A stretch of DNA of 8,418 bases from Bacteroidota bacterium. Its GTDB lineage: Bacteria > Bacteroidota > Bacteroidia > Bacteroidales > Prolixibacteraceae. Below the pieces are notes generated by a model. It worked only from the letters and a program-made list of their open reading frames with translations. It did no database searches and was not told the origin of the DNA. Of the stretch, positions 4,932 through 8,418 are shown in pieces. Where the stretch lies: contig JAUYEQ010000084.1 in NCBI GenBank assembly GCA_030691295.1, positions 1 through 8,418 of the forward strand, read 5' to 3'. Position numbers and translations under genes: made by a program. Numbering within the stretch: the first letter of the stretch is position 1; every line of letters starts with the position of its first letter.

Positions 4932-6056
4932 ATGAATAAAGACTCAAAGATATACGTCGCCGGTCATCGCGGCCTGGTGGGCTCTGCCCTATGGAAAAAC
5001 CTTCAATCGAAAGGATACACCAACCTGATTGGCAAAACAATTAATGAATTGGATCTGATGGATGCCAATGCTGTCAACAATTTCTTTGAAACTGAAAAGC
5101 CGGAATACGTTATTCTGGCGGCTGCCAAAGTAGGCGGTATTGTTGCCAACAACACCTACCGCGGACAGTTCATCTACGAAAATCTGATGATTCAGAACAA
5201 CGTGATACATGCAGCTTACCTGAACAAAGTGACAAAACTGCTCTTTCTCGGCAGCACCTGCATCTATCCGCGTGAAGCGCCGCAACCCATGCCCGAAGAT
5301 TGTTTATTGACAGGTCCGCTCGAATATACCAACGAGCCTTATGCAATTGCCAAAATCGCCGGAATTAAACTGTGCGAAAGCTACAATCTGCAATACGGCA
5401 CCAATTTCATTTCGGTGATGCCTACCAACCTTTACGGCCCAAATGACAATTTCGATCTTGAAAAATCGCATGTATTGCCTGCCATGGTTCGAAAAATGCA
5501 CCTGGGCAAATGTCTGGAAGAAAACAACTGGGATGCCATCCGCGAAGATATGAACAAACGCCCGATAGAAGGAATTTCAGGAGAAAATACAAACGATCAG
5601 ATTTCGACTATCCTCAGCAAATACGGAATCTGTGTTAATCCGTTAAAATCCACGCAATCTGTTTCTGTAGAGCTATGGGGAACCGGTGCTCCTTTCCGCG
5701 AGTTTCTCTGGAGCGAAGAAATGGCCGATGCCTGTGTCTTCCTGATGGAGAACGTCAACTTCGAAGATATAAATCCGTGTAATCCGTCAAAATCCGCGCA
5801 ATCCGTATCCAACGAAATTCGCAATACCCATATCAACATCGGTACCGGCATTGAAATTACCATTCGCGATCTGGCCAATCTCATCAAAGAAAAAGTCGGA
5901 TTCAAGGGCGAACTGGTATTCACCACCTCCAAACCCGATGGCACCATGCGCAAACTGACCGACCCGTCCAAACTACATTCACTGGGCTGGCACCATAAAA
6001 TTGAGATTGATGAAGGAATCAGTTGGTTATATGATTGGTATCTTAATCAGAAATAA
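4932..6056 (+). CDS. fcl: GDP-L-fucose synthase with two in-frame repeat insertions
   Basis: Fcl (WcaG) performs 3,5-epimerisation and NADPH-dependent 4-reduction of Gmd's product to GDP-L-fucose. The 374-residue protein has the NADP motif GHRGLVG (11-17), GSTCIYP with catalytic S108, and Y137-xxx-K141 in PYAIAK. PTNLYGPNDNFDLEKSHVLP and LWGTGAPFREFLW are family hallmarks. Bacteroidetes Fcl already has the extra MNKRPIEG...STILSKYG segment, but this one is longer still because of two inserts: residues 234-245 (CVNPLKSTQSVS) and 281-293 (NPCNPSKSAQSVS). Both are translations of the intergenic repeat unit found around the neighbouring GxxExxY genes. The inserts flank the conserved VELWGTG...LMENVNFED block and leave every catalytic motif intact, so the enzyme is probably active, with longer surface loops (inference). 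Confidence 0.96.
   Translation: MNKDSKIYVAGHRGLVGSALWKNLQSKGYTNLIGKTINELDLMDANAVNNFFETEKPEYVILAAAKVGGIVANNTYRGQFIYENLMIQNNVIHAAYLNKVTKLLFLGSTCIYPREAPQPMPEDCLLTGPLEYTNEPYAIAKIAGIKLCESYNLQYGTNFISVMPTNLYGPNDNFDLEKSHVLPAMVRKMHLGKCLEENNWDAIREDMNKRPIEGISGENTNDQISTILSKYGICVNPLKSTQSVSVELWGTGAPFREFLWSEEMADACVFLMENVNFEDINPCNPSKSAQSVSNEIRNTHINIGTGIEITIRDLANLIKEKVGFKGELVFTTSKPDGTMRKLTDPSKLHSLGWHHKIEIDEGISWLYDWYLNQK
5627..5661 (+). repeat. Repeat unit inserted in fcl, first copy
   Basis: AATCTGTGTTAATCCGTTAA then AATCCACGCAATCTGT is a degenerate copy of the unit seen at 6500-6533. It is read within fcl as I/C-V-N-P-L-K-S-T-Q-S-V and adds about 12 codons between the KYGI segment and VELWGTG. Confidence 0.85.
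5772..5806 (+). repeat. Repeat unit inserted in fcl, second copy
   Basis: AATCCGTGTAATCCGTCAAA then ATCCGCGCAATCCGT is a nearly perfect copy of the unit, read in fcl as N-P-C-N-P-S-K-S-A-Q-S-V. It is closer to the intergenic copies than the first insert, suggesting a later arrival. It lies between LMENVNFEDI and the conserved NTHINIGTG. Confidence 0.88.
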
Positions 6057-6108
6057 TTTCACCGATTAAAACGGCAATAAATTTCACGGATTTAAACGGA
6101 TTACGCAG
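6057..6108 (-). repeat. Left flank repeat of the intact GxxExxY gene
   Basis: CACCGATTAAAACGG, then AATTTCACGGATTTAAACGG and ATTACGCAG, is the reverse orientation of the AATCCGTGTAATCCG unit. It begins right at the fcl stop codon and ends at the ATG 6109, so gene and repeat form one block. Confidence 0.75.
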
Positions 6109-6498
6109 ATGGCTTTACTCCTTGAACAGGAAACTTATAAAATTATCTGCGTTTGCATGAACGTTCATAAGGCACTGGGTTGTGGATTTCTTGAATCGGT
6201 CTATCAGGAGGCTTTGGAAAAGGAAATGCGAAAATTGCAGATTCCTTTTGTCCGACATAAAAAGCTTCAAATTCTTTTTGATGGAGCTCCTCTCGATAAA
6301 TTTTTCGTAGCTGACTTCGTTTGTTATGAATCTATTATTCTTGAAATAAAGGCAGCAATCTTTTTGCATCAAAGCAATTCCGATCAGGTGATCAATTACC
6401 TTAAAGCAACTAATTATACCGTAGGTTTACTTATAAACTTCGGAGAATCAAGTCTGAAGTGGAAACGCTTCATCAACACACCGCATCAATCCGTGTAA
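6109..6498 (+). CDS. GxxExxY protein, PD-(D/E)XK nuclease-like
   Basis: This 129-residue protein belongs to the GxxExxY family (PDDEXK_3). The naming motif is G26-F-L-E29-S-V-Y32 inside NVHKALGCGFLESVYQEAL. The nuclease-like core is visible as D69 in FFVADF, E79-I-K81 in IILEIKA, and the Q93 helix in SDQVINYLKAT, followed by VGLLINFG. The length is normal for the family. The biochemical role is unknown; the core residues predict Mg-dependent nucleic-acid cleavage. It interrupts the fucose operon between fcl and fkp and has nothing to do with fucose. Both flanks are copies of the same repeat in opposite orientations, and its own final codons (Q-S-V-stop) are made of the repeat. A deleted sister copy lies at 4745-4888. 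A role in spreading or converting the repeat is inference. Confidence 0.9.
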   Translation: MALLLEQETYKIICVCMNVHKALGCGFLESVYQEALEKEMRKLQIPFVRHKKLQILFDGAPLDKFFVADFVCYESIILEIKAAIFLHQSNSDQVINYLKATNYTVGLLINFGESSLKWKRFINTPHQSV

Positions 6499-6556
6499 TA
6501 ATCCGTGTAATCCGTTAAAATCTGCGCAATCTTTTTTTTAAATCCGCGTAATCTTT
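6488..6556 (+). repeat. Right flank repeat array of the intact GxxExxY gene
   Basis: It contains AATCCGTGTAAT, then AATCCGTGTAATCCG with TTAAAATCTGCGCAATC, a T-run of eight or nine (6532-6540), then AAATCCGCGTAATC. It contains the stop codon of the GxxExxY gene and ends about seven bases before the fkp start codon, leaving no room for a normal ribosome binding site. The T-run has no strong hairpin before it, so termination is not predicted. Confidence 0.8.
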
Positions 6557-6562
6557 TTCTCA

Positions 6563-8418
6563 ATGAAGCACCTAATATCCGGTCCCCCAAATACCATCCC
6601 GCATTTTCACCAGATTTCGGGTCTGCCTGAGTCCAATTGGGTTGTAACCTCCGATCCTGAAGGCCAGAGAATTGGCTCTGGTGGCGGAACCGCACACGTG
6701 CTGACTGAACTTTTTCATCAGGAAGAAGGCGAAAATTTCGAGTCCTGGTTGGGCAATGAGAAACGAATGATTATTCATGCCGGTGGGCAGAGTCGTCGTT
6801 TGCCGGCTTATGCGCCTGTGGGTAAAAGTTTACTGCCCATGCCGGTGTTCCGCTGGTCGCGCGGACAGCAACTCAACCAACGGCTCATCCATCTTCAGGT
6901 GCCATTGTTCGACCGCATTCTCGACAAAGCTCCTGAAAAACTCAACACACTCGTTGCCAGTGGCGATACGTTGATCTTTTCAGGCAAAAATATTCCTGAA
7001 ATTCCTGAAGCCGACATCGTTTGCTTCGGACTTTGGCTTGAACCTGAAAAAGCCACCAATCACGGCGTTTTCTTTGCAAAACACGAATCGCCCGGACAAA
7101 TGCAGTTTATGCTGCAGAAACCTTCCATCCAAACCATCAAGGAACTGGTCCACCAGTATTATTTTCTGATGGACATCGGCATCTGGCTGTTGAGCGAAAA
7201 AGCGGTGAACCTGTTGATGAAACGTTGCGGCTGGAACGGAGAAACGTACGAAAACCACATTCCCGGATACTACGATTTATATACCGATTTCGGAATGGCA
7301 CTCGGTGAATCGCCGGTTGAAAAAGACAATGACATCAGCGGTCTGACCGTCGCGCTGGTCAACCTTGAAGGTGGAGAATTTTACCATCTGGGTAACACTT
7401 CCGAGCTGATTTCATCCAACCTTGCCATCCAGAACAGAATTACCGATCAGAGGGAAATCTGGCACCGGCAAATCAAACCACATCCTTCCATTTTTGTGCT
7501 GAATGCGGATGTTCAGACGAAGTTAAATTCACAGCACAACAATATCTGGATAGAAAATTCCTGCATCTCTTCAGGCTGGGAACTAAAAGGCAACCATGCA
7601 CTAACCGGAATTCCTGAAAATGAATGGAACCTGAAACGACATTCAGGAAACTGCCTCGACCTGATACCTATAAACCAACAGGAAACGGTGATTCGCAATT
7701 ATGGATTTACCGATCCGTTCCGGGGAACACTTGCCGATAAAACAACCCGTTTCATGGACATGTCCCTGTCCGAATGGCTTGAAAAGCGCGGTCTGTCTGA
7801 TGCGTTCGTTGGTTTACCTGAAAATACCGATATTCAATTTTTGCCTCTTTTCCCGATCATAAAAAAGGATCAAATCAGCGAATCATTTATTCAATGGCTG
7901 ATCGATCCTCAACCGGAAAATCAACCTGCATTCACCGAACTTTGGCTGCAATCGCAAAGGGTAAGCGCCGATCAGATCAGTCTGATTTGCAACATTCAGC
8001 GACTCGACGAACAAAGTACCAACAACCGGTTAAAGTCCATCCCCGCATTGGCCGGAAATTACAGCAATTCTGTATTTTACCAGCTCGATCTGGACAAGCT
8101 TGCCAACGATTACATCAGTCATGATTTAATCCTTCCTGACACGCTGCCAACAAAAAGCAACGATTGGCTCCCGATTCATTTACACATGTTTAGAGCTACC
8201 GTTTTACGAAAGACTGAAAAAGAGTGGCAACACGAAGAAAAGAAAGCCTTTGATTACCTGCGAGATTCGGTGCTTGAGCATTTTCAGCAAAGACCTGTCG
8301 ATCCCGGAATTCATTTGCTACCCGATCAGATTGCATGGGGCCGAAGTCCAATCAGGCTCGATCTGGCAGGCGGCTGGACCGACACACCACCGTATTGTTT
8401 CCTCTATGGCGGAAAAGT
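6563..8418 (+). CDS. fkp: Bifunctional L-fucokinase/GDP-L-fucose pyrophosphorylase, N-terminal 618 residues
   Basis: The frame from ATG 6563 is open to the window end (618 codons plus two bases). Known Fkp is about 950 residues, so roughly a third is missing. Fkp salvages free L-fucose: the C-terminal GHMP-type kinase makes fucose-1-phosphate, and the N-terminal domain joins it to GTP to give GDP-L-fucose. The pyrophosphorylase signatures are GSGGGT (38-43) and HAGGQSRRLPAYAPVGK (72-88), followed by PVFRWSRGQQ. The middle region fits the fucose pyrophosphorylase domain (HNNIWIENSCISSGWELKG). The kinase domain has just begun at GRSPIRLDLAGGWTDTPPY (593-611). The start is supported by LISGPPNTIPHFHQI, which resembles the N-terminus of Bacteroides Fkp. 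The repeat array ends only seven bases upstream, replacing the usual leader. Confidence 0.96.
   Translation, partial: MKHLISGPPNTIPHFHQISGLPESNWVVTSDPEGQRIGSGGGTAHVLTELFHQEEGENFESWLGNEKRMIIHAGGQSRRLPAYAPVGKSLLPMPVFRWSRGQQLNQRLIHLQVPLFDRILDKAPEKLNTLVASGDTLIFSGKNIPEIPEADIVCFGLWLEPEKATNHGVFFAKHESPGQMQFMLQKPSIQTIKELVHQYYFLMDIGIWLLSEKAVNLLMKRCGWNGETYENHIPGYYDLYTDFGMALGESPVEKDNDISGLTVALVNLEGGEFYHLGNTSELISSNLAIQNRITDQREIWHRQIKPHPSIFVLNADVQTKLNSQHNNIWIENSCISSGWELKGNHALTGIPENEWNLKRHSGNCLDLIPINQQETVIRNYGFTDPFRGTLADKTTRFMDMSLSEWLEKRGLSDAFVGLPENTDIQFLPLFPIIKKDQISESFIQWLIDPQPENQPAFTELWLQSQRVSADQISLICNIQRLDEQSTNNRLKSIPALAGNYSNSVFYQLDLDKLANDYISHDLILPDTLPTKSNDWLPIHLHMFRATVLRKTEKEWQHEEKKAFDYLRDSVLEHFQQRPVDPGIHLLPDQIAWGRSPIRLDLAGGWTDTPPYCFLYGGK

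Noticed and set aside
5631..5810. Possibility that the fcl inserts are ordinary loops of Bacteroidetes Fcl
   Set aside because: The usual Bacteroidetes extension (NKRPIEG...SKYG) is present separately, and the inserts match the intergenic repeat at DNA level rather than any Fcl.
5597..5971. Minus-strand frame of 124 codons inside fcl
   Set aside because: Antisense shadow, made longer because the repeat unit is also open on the minus strand in two frames.
6486..6778. Minus-strand frames overlapping the fkp start and the repeat array
   Set aside because: They read through repeat units (ILTDYTDYYTD) and antisense fkp; no start signal or family.
6777..6974. Open frame of 65 codons on the + strand within fkp
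   Set aside because: It is a shifted reading of fkp; the correct frame shows HAGGQSRRLPAYAPVGK and continues unbroken to the window end.
7894..8124. Open frame of 76 codons on the + strand
   Set aside because: It lies wholly inside fkp in another frame and its sequence is low in hydrophobic core and unlike any family.

Overview
The window looks like chromosomal DNA of a Bacteroidota member, probably class Bacteroidia. The reasons are a moderately AT-rich composition, weak Shine-Dalgarno sequences, at least one TTTG-N19-TAnnTTTG promoter, Bacteroidetes-type long forms of Gmd and Fcl, and a bifunctional Fkp enzyme as known from Bacteroides. Genus cannot be decided from the sequence. All confident genes are on the + strand.

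Left part (about 1-3100) is an accessory island of small toxin-antitoxin-like modules: a DUF4160/DUF2442 pair (the first cut by the window edge), a hicB-hicA pair, a ParD-like/ParE pair with overlapping genes, and a YefM/YoeB-type pair in which both partners are broken (an amber codon in the antitoxin; a 1-base frameshift plus a nonsense codon in the toxin, removing the catalytic C-terminus). Between them lie dispersed repeats: a two-hairpin element (copies at 598-703 and 3387-3482, a partial one at 1472-1506), a 148-bp nested palindrome (2319-2466), two copies of a sequence ending in the same short reading frame (2213-2313 and 3286-3379), and a probable gene remnant on the - strand (1213-1456).

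Right part (3549-8418) is a GDP-L-fucose operon: gmd (GDP-mannose 4,6-dehydratase), fcl (GDP-L-fucose synthase) and fkp (bifunctional L-fucokinase/GDP-L-fucose pyrophosphorylase, cut by the window end). De novo synthesis (Gmd then Fcl) and salvage of free fucose (Fkp) therefore sit together and give the same product, used for surface polysaccharide and glycoprotein fucosylation.

The most interesting signal is a repeat family that has invaded this operon. Its unit is AATCCGTGTAATCCG followed by TTAAAATCCGCGCAATC, with degenerate copies. A PD-(D/E)XK-type 'GxxExxY' gene between fcl and fkp is flanked by copies of the unit in opposite orientations. A deletion derivative of the same gene, keeping its first 29 and last 17 codons in frame, lies between gmd and fcl with the same kind of flanks. 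Two solo copies lie inside fcl itself, both in frame, adding about 12-13 residues each. This suggests a mobile or gene-converting repeat system, with the GxxExxY protein as its candidate nuclease and the short units as passengers able to enter coding sequence.
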